From Streptomyces sp. yr375 (GTDB lineage: Bacteria > Actinomycetota > Actinomycetes > Streptomycetales > Streptomycetaceae): DNA of 64,000 nucleotides. The notes below the pieces were generated by a model. That model was given only the letters and a program-made list of their open reading frames with translations. It ran no database searches and was not told where the DNA came from. The translations under genes were made by a program, and so were the position numbers. Below, in pieces: positions 1 through 9,112 of this stretch. Every line of letters begins with the position of its first letter. Positions within the stretch are counted from its first letter, which is position 1. The DNA is taken from positions 62,001 to 126,000 of the forward strand of contig NZ_FOFF01000001.1 in NCBI RefSeq assembly GCF_900110755.1, read 5' to 3'.

Positions 1-666
1 CCGGACCAGCACCGGGTCCGCCAGCCGTCCGCCGCGTGCCAGCCAGCGCCGTGCGGCCCGCGTGACGTCGGCGTCCGGGGGGCGGGCCGGGTCGAGGTCG
101 AAGCCCGTGCGGTACGCGGCCACCGACTTCACCGCGACCACGCCCGGCCGCCGTACCGCGTCCAGCGCCGCCGCCCGGAACGCGTCGGCGTACCCGTCGG
201 CCTCCACGCCCCGCGCGGCCACCGCCTCGGCGACGGACTCCAGCCGCACGACCTCGTGGGCCACCGCCCCACCGGCCGCCCCACCGGCGGCTCCGGCCAG
301 TTCGGCGGGCGTGGTGAGGCGCTGCGGGGCGAACCCGGTGTCGACGCAGAACACGCCGGTCCGCGCGGCGGCGAGGAACCGCCGGTTGACCTCCGCCGGG
401 CCCAGCTCGGCGCGCCGGGCCAGATAGACGTCGGGCGGCGCGTGCCGCTCCAGGTCCAGCAGAGGCGCGCAGTGGCGGCGTACGGCGACGCCGACCGGGG
501 TGTCGAAGGTCGAGACGCCGGGCCACGGGTCGCCCTCGGTGAGCAGCGCCTCGAAGCCCGGCCGGTCCAGGGGGCCGGTGACGACGCCGTGGCAGTGGTG
601 GTCCACCAGCTCCAGCGCGGCGAGCGCCTCGTGGACCGGGCCGCCGGGCACCCCGGTACCAGCCAT
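1..666 (-). CDS. Amidohydrolase (metal-dependent, FluG N-terminal type), 3' end outside window
   Basis: Partial gene: the reading frame is open from the ATG at 666 through base 1, giving 222 codons. The N-terminus carries the metal-binding motif VDHHCHG (His23, His24, His26), typical of the amidohydrolase_2/TIM-barrel family. The ATG lies one base after the stop of the upstream ligase gene, so the two are cotranscribed and probably translationally coupled. In fungal FluG proteins an amidohydrolase domain is fused to a glutamine-synthetase-like domain; here the same two activities are separate neighbouring genes. By inference it hydrolyses an amide or gamma-glutamyl-type substrate related to the neighbour's product. 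The substrate cannot be read from sequence, and the C-terminal half is missing. Confidence 0.75.
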   Translation of the reverse strand, partial: MAGTGVPGGPVHEALAALELVDHHCHGVVTGPLDRPGFEALLTEGDPWPGVSTFDTPVGVAVRRHCAPLLDLERHAPPDVYLARRAELGPAEVNRRFLAAARTGVFCVDTGFAPQRLTTPAELAGAAGGAAGGAVAHEVVRLESVAEAVAARGVEADGYADAFRAAALDAVRRPGVVAVKSVAAYRTGFDLDPARPPDADVTRAARRWLARGGRLADPVLVR

Positions 667-667
667 C

Positions 668-2071
668 TCAGTACGTCCAGCGGTACGCCGCGGCCACCCG
701 CTCGTCGTCGAACCCGTCGACGGCGTCGATCTCGCCCTGCCGTACGGCGCTCACCGCGTCGGCGAGGACCGGGCCGAGCGCGGCCCGCAGCACCTCGTCC
801 GCCCGGAACGCGGCGACGGCCTCGGCGAGCGAGGCCGGCAGCCGGCGTACGCCCCGGGCGGCGGCCTCGGCCGCGCCGAGCCGCACCGGATCGCCGTCCG
901 TCTCCGCCGGCAGGACGGCCCCCGCCGCCAGCCCGTCCAGCCCGGCGGCGATCAGGCAGCCGAGGGCGAGATACGGGTTGGCGGCCAGGTCGACCGGCTT
1001 GACCTCGAGGTTCGCCTGCGCCGCGCGATGCCCGGCCGTACCCCGTACCAGACGCAGCGCGCACTCGCGGGTCTCCAGGCCCCAGGCGGTGAACACCCCC
1101 GCCCACTGGGAGGGTTTGAGCCGCAGATAGCTCGCCGGGCTCGGCGCGGTCACCGCCGTGAGGGCCGGCAGCCGGGCCAGCACACCGGCCGCGAACGCCT
1201 CGGCGTCGGCCGTCATGCCGTGCCGCCGCGCACCGCCCGCGTGCAGGTTGACGCCGTCGCGCCAGGCGGAGAGGTGGACGTGCCCGCCGTTGCCGACGCC
1301 CTCCGCGACGACCGCGGGGGAGAAGGAGACGCGCAGACCGTGGCGCAGGGCCACCGCGCGGATCGTCTGGCGGACGAGGACGCTGCGGTCGGCCGCCGCG
1401 ACCGGGTCCAGGGCCCCGACGGAGATCTCGAACTGGCCGGGCGCGTACTCGGGATGGATCTGGTCGACGTCCACGCCCTGCGCCGCGCACGCGGCCAGCA
1501 GGTCGGCGGTGTACGCGCTCAGCTCGACCTGGCGCGTCGCGCTGTACGCCGGTCCGGTCGTCGCCGGGACGAACTCGCCGGGGGGCGCCGAGTCCAGGCC
1601 GACCGCCCACTCGATCTCGATGGCCGCCTTGAAGGCGAGACCGTGCGCGTCGGCCGCGTCCGCGACGACGCGGCGCAGGAAGGTGCGCGAGCAGCCCGGG
1701 TGCCGGCCGCCGTCCTGGGTGACGCGGTCGACCGGCGCCCACGCCCAGCCGGGCTGCCCCGCCAGGGCCACGAGCCGGTCGAGGTCCGGGTACAGCCGCA
1801 GGTCGCCGTCCGGGGAGCCCAGCACATCGGTCGTGACGATGCGGTCGTCGGCGAGGAACGTGTCGAACACCGGGGACATCCCGACGCCCCGGGCCACCGC
1901 CGAGGCCAGCCCCGCCGTGGGGATCGACTTCACCCGGCCGACGCCCGCCGTGTCGACATAGGCGAGGACGATGCCGTGCACGCCCCGGCCGGACAGCTCG
2001 CCGCCCAGCGCGGTCGCCCGCTCGACGTCTCCCGGGTGCCCGCCGGTGACGGGATCGGCAAGGGGGGTCAT
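668..2071 (-). CDS. Glutamine synthetase-like gamma-glutamyl ligase
   Basis: 467 aa, glutamine synthetase fold. The metal/glutamate-site motif EYAPGQFEIS (near residue 207), the ATP/His motif GNGGHVHLS (near 260) and a conserved C-terminal block ending NPYLALG are all visible. The usual adenylylation-site region of GlnA is not recognisable, which is typical of the GlnA2/3/4-like paralogues of actinomycetes that gamma-glutamylate polyamines or ethanolamine instead of ammonia. Start is the ATG at 2071. The stop is followed one base later by the amidohydrolase ATG. I infer that it ligates glutamate to an amine in a catabolic pathway. A genuine ammonia-assimilating GS is less likely given the partner and missing features. 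Confidence 0.8.
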   Translation of the reverse strand: MTPLADPVTGGHPGDVERATALGGELSGRGVHGIVLAYVDTAGVGRVKSIPTAGLASAVARGVGMSPVFDTFLADDRIVTTDVLGSPDGDLRLYPDLDRLVALAGQPGWAWAPVDRVTQDGGRHPGCSRTFLRRVVADAADAHGLAFKAAIEIEWAVGLDSAPPGEFVPATTGPAYSATRQVELSAYTADLLAACAAQGVDVDQIHPEYAPGQFEISVGALDPVAAADRSVLVRQTIRAVALRHGLRVSFSPAVVAEGVGNGGHVHLSAWRDGVNLHAGGARRHGMTADAEAFAAGVLARLPALTAVTAPSPASYLRLKPSQWAGVFTAWGLETRECALRLVRGTAGHRAAQANLEVKPVDLAANPYLALGCLIAAGLDGLAAGAVLPAETDGDPVRLGAAEAAARGVRRLPASLAEAVAAFRADEVLRAALGPVLADAVSAVRQGEIDAVDGFDDERVAAAYRWTY

Positions 2072-2160
2072 GCGTCCTCCACGATCGGTCACGTCCGAGG
2101 CGTACGGCCCATCTGGCGCGTCCGTTACGCCGGGGTCATCCGGTGTGTGCCGTACGCCCG

Positions 2161-2952
2161 TCAGGGTTTCACGGCCACCGCGCCGTACTGCGGCACCACG
2201 GCGAGGGAGCCGGCCTCGCCGCGCCAGCGCGAACACGACACCAGGCCCGGTTCCAGCAGCTCCAGACCGTCGAAGAACGTGCTGATCTCCGCGCCGCCGC
2301 GGGCGGTGATCGGGGGCTTGGCGTTCTCGTTCCAGAACTTCATCGCCGGGAGCTGGCCCTCGCCGCCCACCGCCGCGTCGTGGGTGGGGTGCGTCAGGAC
2401 CAGGAAGCTGCCGGCGGGAACCTCGGCCATGACCTTCCGCACGATCTCCCGGGCCGCCTCGACGTCCAGGACGAAGTTCAGGATGCCCAGCATCATCACC
2501 GCGACCGGGCGTGTGAAGTCCAGGGTGGCCGCCGCCCGTTCGAGGATCGCGGCCGGGTCGTGCACATCGGCGTCGACGTAGTCGGTGGCGCCTTCGGCGG
2601 TGCCGGTCAGCAGCGTGCGGGCGTGCGCCAGCACGATGGGGTCGTTGTCGACGTACACGATCCGCGCCTCGGGCGCGACGCGCTGCGCGATCTCGTGCGT
2701 GTTGTCGGCCGTGGGCAGCCCAGTGCCGATGTCGAGGAACTGCCGCACCCCGCGCTCCTCGGCCAGGAACCGCACCGCCTGCCCCAGGAACCAGCGGTCC
2801 GCGCGGGCGATGTCGCGGATGAGCGGGAACATCCCGGCGACGTGCTCGCCGACCCGCTGGTCGACGGCGTAGTTGTCCTTGCCGCCGATCCAGTAGTTCC
2901 ACACCCGTGCGTTGTGCGCCACGCTGGTGTCCAGCCGTGTCGGCCCGCTCAC
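2161..2952 (-). CDS. SAM-dependent methyltransferase, DUF574/Methyltransf_19 family
   Basis: 263 aa. It shows the hallmark N-terminal motif ARVWNYWIGGKDNYAVD and the SAM-binding glycine motif FLDIGTGLPT, followed by YVDNDPIVL. This family is strongly expanded in Streptomyces and mostly has no assigned substrate. I chose the GTG at 2952 because GAAGGGG lies about 8 bases upstream; an ATG at 3003 is possible but has no ribosome-binding site. It is transcribed divergently from the HAD phosphatase at 3075. Many members sit beside DNA-binding regulators, which is not the case here, so the cellular role is unknown. Confidence 0.8.
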   Translation of the reverse strand: MSGPTRLDTSVAHNARVWNYWIGGKDNYAVDQRVGEHVAGMFPLIRDIARADRWFLGQAVRFLAEERGVRQFLDIGTGLPTADNTHEIAQRVAPEARIVYVDNDPIVLAHARTLLTGTAEGATDYVDADVHDPAAILERAAATLDFTRPVAVMMLGILNFVLDVEAAREIVRKVMAEVPAGSFLVLTHPTHDAAVGGEGQLPAMKFWNENAKPPITARGGAEISTFFDGLELLEPGLVSCSRWRGEAGSLAVVPQYGAVAVKP

Positions 2953-3074
2953 GTGACCGCCCCTTCCCGCGTCCGGCCCGCGGCCCGGGCCTGTGCCCGC
3001 CATTGTGCCGCCGGATGATCACCGTTGTCCCCGGTAGGGTGAAAATCCGGTGATCCCGTCGCAGGAAGCAGGAC

Positions 3075-3968
3075 ATGCCCTACTCCCACACCCCCGGCCC
3101 GACTCCCGCCGAGCCGTCGGCCGACTCGGGTTCAGGTTCCGACTCCGCCGACATACGCCTGGCCGACATCCGCCTGATCGTCACCGACATGGACGGCACG
3201 CTGCTCGACGACGACAAGCAGGTACCCGCGGGTCTGTGGGAGACGCTGGCGCGGCTGCGGGCGCGCGGGGTGCTGTTCAGCCCGGCGAGCGGACGCCAGT
3301 ACGCCACGCTGGCGGCGGAGTTCGCCGAGGTCGCCGACGGGATGGTGTTCATCGCGGAGAACGGCGCGTACGTGGTGCGCGACGACGCGGAGCTGAGCTC
3401 CGACCCGCTGGACCCGGGCGCGGTCGCGCGGGTGAAGGAGACCGTGCGCGGGCTCACCGCCGCCGGCGTCGACGTGGGCGCCGTCGTCTGCGGGAAGCGG
3501 TCCGCGTACGTGGAGCGGACCGACGACGCCTTCCTGGCCGAGGTCGCCAGGTACTACGTCCGCCACCGGGTCGTCGAGGACGTCACCGCCGTCGACGACG
3601 ACATCCTCAAGGTCGCCCTGTTCGACTTCGGGTCCGCCGAGCGGACCACCGCCCCGGCGCTCGCGCCCTTCGCCGGCACCCACCAGGTCGTCGTCTCCGG
3701 TGAGCACTGGGTCGACCTCATGAGCCGCACCGCCAACAAGGGCGCGGCGCTGCGCCGGCTCCAGCGGGAACTGGGCATCACCCCCGCGCAGACCATGGTG
3801 TTCGGCGACTACCTCAACGACCTGGAGATGCTGGACGCCGCCGACTGGTCGTTCGCCATGGCGGGCGCCCACCCGGAGGTCGTCCGCAGGGCCCGCCACC
3901 TCGCCCCCTCCAACAACGACAACGGGGTACTGCGCACGATCGCGCACGCCCTGGACCTCCGGTCATGA
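3075..3968 (+). CDS. HAD-superfamily Cof-type phosphatase
   Basis: 297 aa. After a Ser/Glu-rich N-terminal tail of about 30 residues comes HAD motif I, DMDGTLLDDD (nucleophile and acid/base Asp near residues 38 and 40). The C-terminal motif IV GDYLNDLEML and a lysine before it (NKGAAL) complete a Cof-type IIB fold. Such enzymes dephosphorylate sugar phosphates or related small molecules in the cytosol. The stop overlaps the ATGA at 3965 and the M20 gene follows on the same strand, so the two are probably one transcript. The substrate is not predictable. Confidence 0.85.
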   Translation: MPYSHTPGPTPAEPSADSGSGSDSADIRLADIRLIVTDMDGTLLDDDKQVPAGLWETLARLRARGVLFSPASGRQYATLAAEFAEVADGMVFIAENGAYVVRDDAELSSDPLDPGAVARVKETVRGLTAAGVDVGAVVCGKRSAYVERTDDAFLAEVARYYVRHRVVEDVTAVDDDILKVALFDFGSAERTTAPALAPFAGTHQVVVSGEHWVDLMSRTANKGAALRRLQRELGITPAQTMVFGDYLNDLEMLDAADWSFAMAGAHPEVVRRARHLAPSNNDNGVLRTIAHALDLRS

Positions 3969-4000
3969 CCGGGGCTGCCCGTGCCGGGAAGGGAATCGGT

Positions 4001-5245
4001 ATGCGTGAAGCGGTCGTCGTCGCCCGCCTGACCCGGGAGATCACGTCGGGGCTGGAGACCGGGGACCTGGCGGACTTCTACCAGGATCTGCACCGGCACC
4101 CCGAGCTCTCCTTCCAGGAACACCGCACCGCCGCCAAGCTCGCGCTGCGGCTGCGCACGGCCGGGTACCAGGTGACGGAGGGGGTGGCCCGTACCGGCGT
4201 GGTGGGGGTGCTCGCCAACGGGGACGGGCCCGTGGTGTGGCTGCGCGGTGACATGGACGCGCTGCCCGTCCGGGAGGAGACCGGCCTTTCGTACGCCTCC
4301 ACCGTCGACGGTCTGATGCACGCCTGCGGCCACGACCTGCACGTCACCTGGCTGGCGGCCGCCGCCGAGGCGCTCGCCGCCGCCCGTGAGACGTGGTCCG
4401 GGACGCTCGTCGTGGTCGGGCAGCCCGCCGAGGAGGCCGACGGCGGCGCGGCGGCGATGGTCGCGGACGGCATCCACACCCGCTTCCCGCGCCCCGACGC
4501 GCTGTTCGGCCAGCACGCCGCGCCCGGCCTCGCCGGGTTCTACCCGCACACCCCCGGCCTGACCCTGTCGGCCTCGGACGACGTCGACGTCGTCGTGCAC
4601 GGCGTGGGCGGCCACGGATCGCGGCCCGAGTCGACCGTCGACCCGGTGGTGACGGGCGCGTACATCGTGACCAGGCTGCAGAGCGTCGTCGCGCGCGAGG
4701 TCGCGGCGAGCGAGTCGGCGGTGCTGACGGTGGGGCGGTTCCACGCCGGCGTCAAGGCCAACATCATCCCCGCCGAGGCCCGGCTCGCGCTGAACGTGCG
4801 CACCCAGGACACCCGGGTGCGCGAGCGCGTCCTCACCGCGATCCGGCGGGTCGTCGAGGGGGAGTGCGCCGCCGCCGGCTGCCCGGTGCCGCCGGAGGTC
4901 ACGGTCGTCCCCGGCTATCCGAACACCGTCAACGACCCTGTCCTGGACGGGGAGATCGCCGCCGTGCACCGTGAACTCTTCGGCGAGCACACGGTGTTCG
5001 ACTTCGGCCAGGCGATGGGCAGCGAGGACTTCTCGCTCCTCGCCCCGCCGGGCGTGCCGTACGACTACTGGTACGTGACCTCGACCCCGGCGGCCGTGTG
5101 GGAGGCGGCGCCGGGGGTGGAGTTGCGGGAGAAGTTCGACGAAGTGCCGGGAAACCACAGCCCGTTGTTCGCGCCGGACCTGTCGGTACTGGTGCCGGGC
5201 GTCCGCACACTCGTGTCGGCGGCGCTGTCCCGGCTCGCTGTCTGA
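4001..5245 (+). CDS. M20-family amidohydrolase/peptidase
   Basis: 414 aa zinc metallohydrolase. Metal-site motifs visible are DMDALPV, HACGHDLH, the GQPAEEADGG region with the catalytic Glu pair, the dimerisation segment GHGSRPE, and MGSEDFS near the C-terminus. Relatives hydrolyse N-acyl amino acids, hippurate or indole-acetyl amides. I chose the ATG at 4001 because GGGAAGGGA precedes it; an upstream ATG at 3965 overlaps the HAD stop as ATGA and would add 12 residues. The gene ends eight bases before a convergent hydrolase, with a small dyad between them. Confidence 0.85.
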   Translation: MREAVVVARLTREITSGLETGDLADFYQDLHRHPELSFQEHRTAAKLALRLRTAGYQVTEGVARTGVVGVLANGDGPVVWLRGDMDALPVREETGLSYASTVDGLMHACGHDLHVTWLAAAAEALAAARETWSGTLVVVGQPAEEADGGAAAMVADGIHTRFPRPDALFGQHAAPGLAGFYPHTPGLTLSASDDVDVVVHGVGGHGSRPESTVDPVVTGAYIVTRLQSVVAREVAASESAVLTVGRFHAGVKANIIPAEARLALNVRTQDTRVRERVLTAIRRVVEGECAAAGCPVPPEVTVVPGYPNTVNDPVLDGEIAAVHRELFGEHTVFDFGQAMGSEDFSLLAPPGVPYDYWYVTSTPAAVWEAAPGVELREKFDEVPGNHSPLFAPDLSVLVPGVRTLVSAALSRLAV

Positions 5246-5256
5246 CGCACCGTCAG
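5242..5256. terminator. Short dyad across two convergent stop codons
   Basis: CTGACG-cac-CGTCAG is a perfect 6-bp-arm inverted repeat containing the stop codons of both the M20 gene (plus) and the alpha/beta hydrolase (minus). No T-run follows on either side, so a terminator role is only suggestive. Confidence 0.3.
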
Positions 5257-6104
5257 GAGCGGGTTCGGTTCCCAACGAGTGCGCCGTCCGGCACCCTGTC
5301 CGGTGCTCCGTCCAGGACCGTGTCCAGGAAGCGCGTCACGTCCGCGTACACGTCCGCCTTGTTGGTCTCGTGGAAGACCTCGTGCCGGGCCCCGGGGTAG
5401 ATCCGCTCGGTCGGCGTGCCCCCGCTCAGCCGCTCGACGCCGATCCGGCTGCCGGGCAGCGGGACCAGCCGGTCGGCGTCGCCGTGCAGCCACAGCAGCG
5501 GCAGCGGGCCGACGTCGCCGTCCTTCGCGACCGTCTCCAGGGTTTGTACGAACGCCTCCAGCGTCGGGCGTTTCATCGGCCCGTGCCAGACCAGCGGATC
5601 CGCCGCGTACGCCGCGCCGACCGCCGGGTCGCGGGAGAGCGCGGCGGGGTTGACGGGGACGTCGGGGATCTCGTCGTACGCCAGTAGCCGGGTCGGCGTC
5701 TCCCAGACGCCGATCACCGGGCCGGACAGCACCAGAGCGGCGAGCGTGTCGCCGTGCCGCTGGGCATACCGGGCCGCGATCAGCCCGCCCATCGAGTGGC
5801 CGATGACGACCAGCGGGAGGCCGGGGTGCGCGGCGCGGGCGAGTTCCGCCACGGCGTGCACATCGGTGACCACGTCCTCGAAGTCCTCGATCACCACCCG
5901 CTCGCCCGCCGACCCGCCATGGCCGACGTGGTCGGGCGCGAACACGGTCGCGCCGTGCCCGGTGAGCACGTCGGCCAGCCCCTCGTAGCGGCCGACGTGC
6001 TCACCGTAGCCGTGCACGACGAGGGCGACGTAGCGGGGCCGCGGCCCGGGCCACTCGCGCACGGCGACCGTGCCGCGGGTCCCGCTGAGGACGTGTTCGG
6101 TCAT
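5253..6104 (-). CDS. Alpha/beta hydrolase, monoacylglycerol-lipase-like
   Basis: 283 aa. The nucleophile elbow GHSMGG, the oxyanion-region HGYGEHVGRY, the acidic HGDADRLVP and the catalytic histidine in GARHEVFHE give a complete triad and match the monoglyceride lipase/lysophospholipase (PldB) group. No signal peptide is seen, so it is probably cytosolic. Start is the ATG at 6104, preceded by GGAGAAGCG; an upstream in-frame start at 6134 is less supported. It is convergent with the M20 gene and divergent from the thiolase. It probably hydrolyses glycerol esters or similar lipids. Confidence 0.85.
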   Translation of the reverse strand: MTEHVLSGTRGTVAVREWPGPRPRYVALVVHGYGEHVGRYEGLADVLTGHGATVFAPDHVGHGGSAGERVVIEDFEDVVTDVHAVAELARAAHPGLPLVVIGHSMGGLIAARYAQRHGDTLAALVLSGPVIGVWETPTRLLAYDEIPDVPVNPAALSRDPAVGAAYAADPLVWHGPMKRPTLEAFVQTLETVAKDGDVGPLPLLWLHGDADRLVPLPGSRIGVERLSGGTPTERIYPGARHEVFHETNKADVYADVTRFLDTVLDGAPDRVPDGALVGNRTRS

Positions 6105-6205
6105 CGCTTCTCCCACTGCTGCGTCGGGTCCCACCGCGTCGTCGCGGCCCTTCGAGGATCCGCCGATCTTCCCAGGGGACCGGGCCCGGGTCTATAGTCA
6201 AAAAC

Positions 6206-6216
6206 TAGCAGTGCTA
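6206..6216. promoter_or_regulatory. Operator-like dyad before thiolase
   Basis: TAGCA-G-TGCTA is an 11-bp inverted repeat lying 17 bases before the thiolase GTG and just downstream of a possible -10 (TATAGT at 6193-6198). It is a plausible TetR-type operator controlling the thiolase; no regulator gene is adjacent. Confidence 0.4.
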
Positions 6217-6232
6217 ACCAAGGAGTCCCGTC

Positions 6233-7420
6233 GTGCGCCCCGTCCACTTCGCGGCAGCCCGCCGCACCCCCGTCGGCAGACTGCGCGGAGCCCTCTCCGG
6301 CGTACGGCCCGACGATCTCGCCGCCGCCGTGATCCGCGGCCTCGTCGCCGATGTGCCCGCGCTCGACCCGGCCCGCGTCGACGACGTCTACTGGGGCGCG
6401 GCCAACCAGGCGGGCGAGGACAACCGCAACGTCGCCCGGATGGCCGCCCTGCTCGCCGGCCTCCCCGAGAGCGTGCCCGGCGCCACCGTGAACCGGCTGT
6501 GCGCCTCCGGGCTGGAGGCCGTCACGATGGCGGCCCGCACCATCGCCGCGGGCGAGGCCGACATCGTGCTCGCGGGCGGCTCCGAGTCGATGAGCCGCGC
6601 CCCCTTCGTGCTGGCCCGCCCCGACGAGGCCCTCCCGCACCGGGTGGAGACCGTCGACACCCGGCTCGGCTGGCGGCTGGTCAACCCCGCGATGAAGGAC
6701 CTGCACGGGCTGCTCGCCATGGGGGAGACGGCCGAGGAGGTCGCCGCGCGCCACGGCGTCTCGCGCGAGCGCCAGGACGCGTTCGCCCTGCGCAGCCACC
6801 GGCTGGCCGCCCTGGCCCGCAAGAACGGCCACTTCGACGACGAACTCCTGCCCGTGCGGCGCGCGGACGGCGTGGTCGTCGACGCCGACGAAGGCATCCG
6901 CGAGGACACCTCGCCGGAGAAGCTGGCGAGCCTCAAGCCCGTCTTCCGCGAGGGCGGCACGGTCACCGCCGGCAACGCCTCGCCCATGAACGACGGCGCT
7001 GCGGGACTCCTCCTGGTCAGCGAGGAGGTGCTCGACGAACTGGGGCTGGAGTCCCTGGGCCGCTATGTCGCCGGCGCGTCGGCGGGCGTCCACCCCGACG
7101 TGATGGGCATCGGCCCGGTGCCCGCCACCCGCAAGGCCCTCGCCCGGGCCGGGTGGAGCGTCGAGGACGTCCAGGAGGCCGAGTTCAACGAGGCGTTCGC
7201 CGCCCAGGTCCTCGCCTGCGTCGACCAGCTCGGCATCGACCCCGACCGGGTCAACCCCAGCGGCGGCGCGATCGCCCTCGGCCACCCGCTGGGCTGCTCG
7301 GGCGCGCGGATCCTCACCACCCTCCTGCACCGCATGCGCCGCACGGGAGCGCACCGCGCACTGGCCACGATGTGCGTGGGCGTCGGCCAGGGCAGCGCGG
7401 TACTCGTGGAGCGGCGCTGA
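6233..7420 (+). CDS. Thiolase (acetyl-CoA acyltransferase; beta-ketoadipyl-CoA thiolase-like)
   Basis: 395 aa. The acyl-accepting cysteine is in [10 protein letters not shown] (near residue 90). The catalytic His of [14 protein letters not shown] and the second Cys of CVGVGQGSA are present, so all thiolase catalytic residues are intact. The strongest resemblance, by eye, is to PcaF/PaaJ-type degradative thiolases, but fatty-acid beta-oxidation is equally possible because no aromatic pathway genes are nearby. Start is the GTG at 6233 with AAGGAG eight bases upstream. It is monocistronic, with an operator-like dyad between promoter and RBS. Confidence 0.88.
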   Translation: MRPVHFAAARRTPVGRLRGALSGVRPDDLAAAVIRGLVADVPALDPARVDDVYWGAANQAGEDNRNVARMAALLAGLPESVPGATVNRLCASGLEAVTMAARTIAAGEADIVLAGGSESMSRAPFVLARPDEALPHRVETVDTRLGWRLVNPAMKDLHGLLAMGETAEEVAARHGVSRERQDAFALRSHRLAALARKNGHFDDELLPVRRADGVVVDADEGIREDTSPEKLASLKPVFREGGTVTAGNASPMNDGAAGLLLVSEEVLDELGLESLGRYVAGASAGVHPDVMGIGPVPATRKALARAGWSVEDVQEAEFNEAFAAQVLACVDQLGIDPDRVNPSGGAIALGHPLGCSGARILTTLLHRMRRTGAHRALATMCVGVGQGSAVLVERR

Positions 7421-7492
7421 GCCGTCGGCGCCGGCCACCATCGGCGCAGGCCACCAGGCGAGACGGCCCTGTGGGCGGCCGTTGGATGTGCG

Positions 7493-7498
7493 TAGCAT
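7493..7498 (+). promoter_or_regulatory. Putative -10 element for a leaderless transcript
   Basis: TAGCAT lies 10 bases before the ATG at 7509. This spacing would place transcription initiation at or within a few bases of the start codon. No convincing -35 or Shine-Dalgarno sequence is visible. Confidence 0.35.
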
Positions 7499-7508
7499 CG
7501 GCCCCCGC

Positions 7509-8318
7509 ATGAACACCATGATCTCCATGAACACGATGACCTTGTGGCACATAACCGGCTGGGAGTTCGCCGCCCTCGCCCTCGCGGCCCTGCTGGTCGG
7601 CTTCTCCAAGACGGCCGTCAGCGGGGCCAACACGGTCAGCCTCGCGATCTTCGCGGCGGTGCTGCCCGCCAAGGCCTCCACGGGCGTCCTGCTGCCGCTG
7701 CTGATCGCCGGCGACGTCCTGGCCGTCCTCACCTACCGGCGGCACGCCCACTGGCCCACCCTGTGGCGGCTGTTCCCGGCGGTCGCGGCCGGCGTGGTCT
7801 TCGGCACGCTCTTCCTGGTCTGGGCCGACGACGGCGTCGTCCGGACGTCGATCGGCGCGATCCTGCTGCTGATGGTGGGCGTCACGCTGTGGCGCCGCCG
7901 CGCGGCCGAGGCGGCCGACGAACCGGGCGCGGCGGACGATCCCGACGCGGTCGTCACCCGGGCCGGCCGGATCAAGGCCCGCTCCTACGGCGTCCTCGGC
8001 GGCTTCACCACGATGGTCGCCAACGCGGGCGGCCCGGTGATGTCGATGTACCTGCTCTCGGCCGGCTTCCGCAAGCTCGGCTTCCTCGGCACCTCCGCGT
8101 TCTTCTTCCTGATCGTCAACCTCGCGAAGGTGCCCTTCAGCGCGAGCCTCGGCCTCATCGACGGCCGCTCGCTGCTGCTGGACGCCGCCCTCGTCGCGTT
8201 CGTCGTCCCCGGCGCACTGCTCGGCAAGTGGGCGGTGCACCGCATCAACCAGCGGCTGTTCGAGCAACTGGTGATCGCGGCGACGGTCGTGGGCGGCCTC
8301 CAACTGCTCCTGAACTGA
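7509..8318 (+). CDS. TauE/SafE-family membrane permease
   Basis: 269 aa, strongly hydrophobic, with about eight transmembrane segments in two halves. The first half begins around [13 protein letters not shown] and the second around [14 protein letters not shown], the paired signature of the TauE/SafE (DUF81) family, which exports sulfite, sulfoacetate or other organic anions. The N-terminus has four closely spaced ATGs (7509, 7518, 7527, 7536). I chose the first because a -10-like TAGCAT sits 10 bases upstream, suggesting leaderless translation. It is convergent with the enoyl-CoA hydratase. Substrate unknown. Confidence 0.8.
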   Translation: MNTMISMNTMTLWHITGWEFAALALAALLVGFSKTAVSGANTVSLAIFAAVLPAKASTGVLLPLLIAGDVLAVLTYRRHAHWPTLWRLFPAVAAGVVFGTLFLVWADDGVVRTSIGAILLLMVGVTLWRRRAAEAADEPGAADDPDAVVTRAGRIKARSYGVLGGFTTMVANAGGPVMSMYLLSAGFRKLGFLGTSAFFFLIVNLAKVPFSASLGLIDGRSLLLDAALVAFVVPGALLGKWAVHRINQRLFEQLVIAATVVGGLQLLLN

Positions 8319-8365
8319 CCGGCCCGGTACGGGAGTTCGGTTCGGTTCGATCAGGCTCGGTGCGT

Positions 8366-9040
8366 TCAGCCGCCCAGCGGGTCCGTCGCGTCCCGCAGCG
8401 CCGCCAGGGCGGGCGCGTACATGCGGGACTTGATGGTGCGCAGCGTGTCGCCCGCCCGGCCGGCCTGTGCAGCGGCCAGCTCGACGGCGGTCGCGCGTAC
8501 GGCGTCCTCGTCGACGGCGTGGTCGACGATCCCGGCGGCCAGCGCGTCGTGGCCGCCGTAGCGCCGGGCCGTGACCATGGCCTCGTGCGCGGCCCGCGGG
8601 GCCAGCCTGGCCTGGATGAGGGCGGACATGCCACGGGAGAAGGGGATGTTGATGTCGGCCTCGGGCAGGCACCAGAAGCCGCGGTCGGCGCGCATCACCC
8701 GGAAGTCGTGGGCCAGCGAGAGCATCGCGCCCGCCGCGAAGGTGTGCCCCTGGAGCGCGGCCACGGTCACCACGGGCAGGGTCAGCAGCCGGGCGAACAG
8801 CTCGTGGACCGAGACGACGTAGTCCACATGCTGGTCGACGTGGGCGAACACCCAGTCCAGGTCGAGGCCGTTGGAGTAGAACTTCCCCGTGGCGGCGGTC
8901 ACCAGCGCGCGCGGCCCGTCCGCCTTCTCCACCTCGTCCAGCGCGCCGTTCACGGCGGCTATCCAGTCGGGGTGGAAACGGTTCTCCCCGTCGCCGAGAT
9001 CGAGGACGAAGACGGCGTCCTGGCGGTCGAGCGTGGGCAT
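8366..9040 (-). CDS. Enoyl-CoA hydratase/isomerase family protein
   Basis: 224 aa, slightly shorter than usual crotonases (about 260). The oxyanion-hole segments GKFYSNGLDL and LQGHTFAAGAM are present. The second catalytic glutamate is not obvious: LPEADINIPFSRG corresponds to this region and resembles the Delta3,Delta2-enoyl-CoA isomerase (Eci/PECI) group. A double-bond isomerase is therefore as likely as a hydratase. ATG at 9040 with AAGGAG upstream. A 12-bp dyad in its promoter overlaps the end of the MetF-like gene. Confidence 0.8.
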   Translation of the reverse strand: MPTLDRQDAVFVLDLGDGENRFHPDWIAAVNGALDEVEKADGPRALVTAATGKFYSNGLDLDWVFAHVDQHVDYVVSVHELFARLLTLPVVTVAALQGHTFAAGAMLSLAHDFRVMRADRGFWCLPEADINIPFSRGMSALIQARLAPRAAHEAMVTARRYGGHDALAAGIVDHAVDEDAVRATAVELAAAQAGRAGDTLRTIKSRMYAPALAALRDATDPLGG

Positions 9041-9099
9041 GGCGGCTCCTTCAGGGAGGGGGACGGCAGCGGGACGGCGGGCGCTGGACGAAGATCGGC

Positions 9100-9111
9100 T
9101 ACCGGTCGGTA
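9100..9111. promoter_or_regulatory. Operator-like dyad upstream of enoyl-CoA hydratase
   Basis: TACCG-GT-CGGTA has perfect 5-bp arms and lies 60 bases upstream of the minus-strand start at 9040. The form is typical of TetR-family operators of acyl-CoA genes. Confidence 0.45.
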
Positions 9112-9112
9112 A

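Noticed and set aside
500-2581. 693-codon plus-strand frame over the ligase and amidohydrolase
   Set aside because: Shadow of the glutamine-synthetase-like gene, whose motifs are clear on the minus strand.
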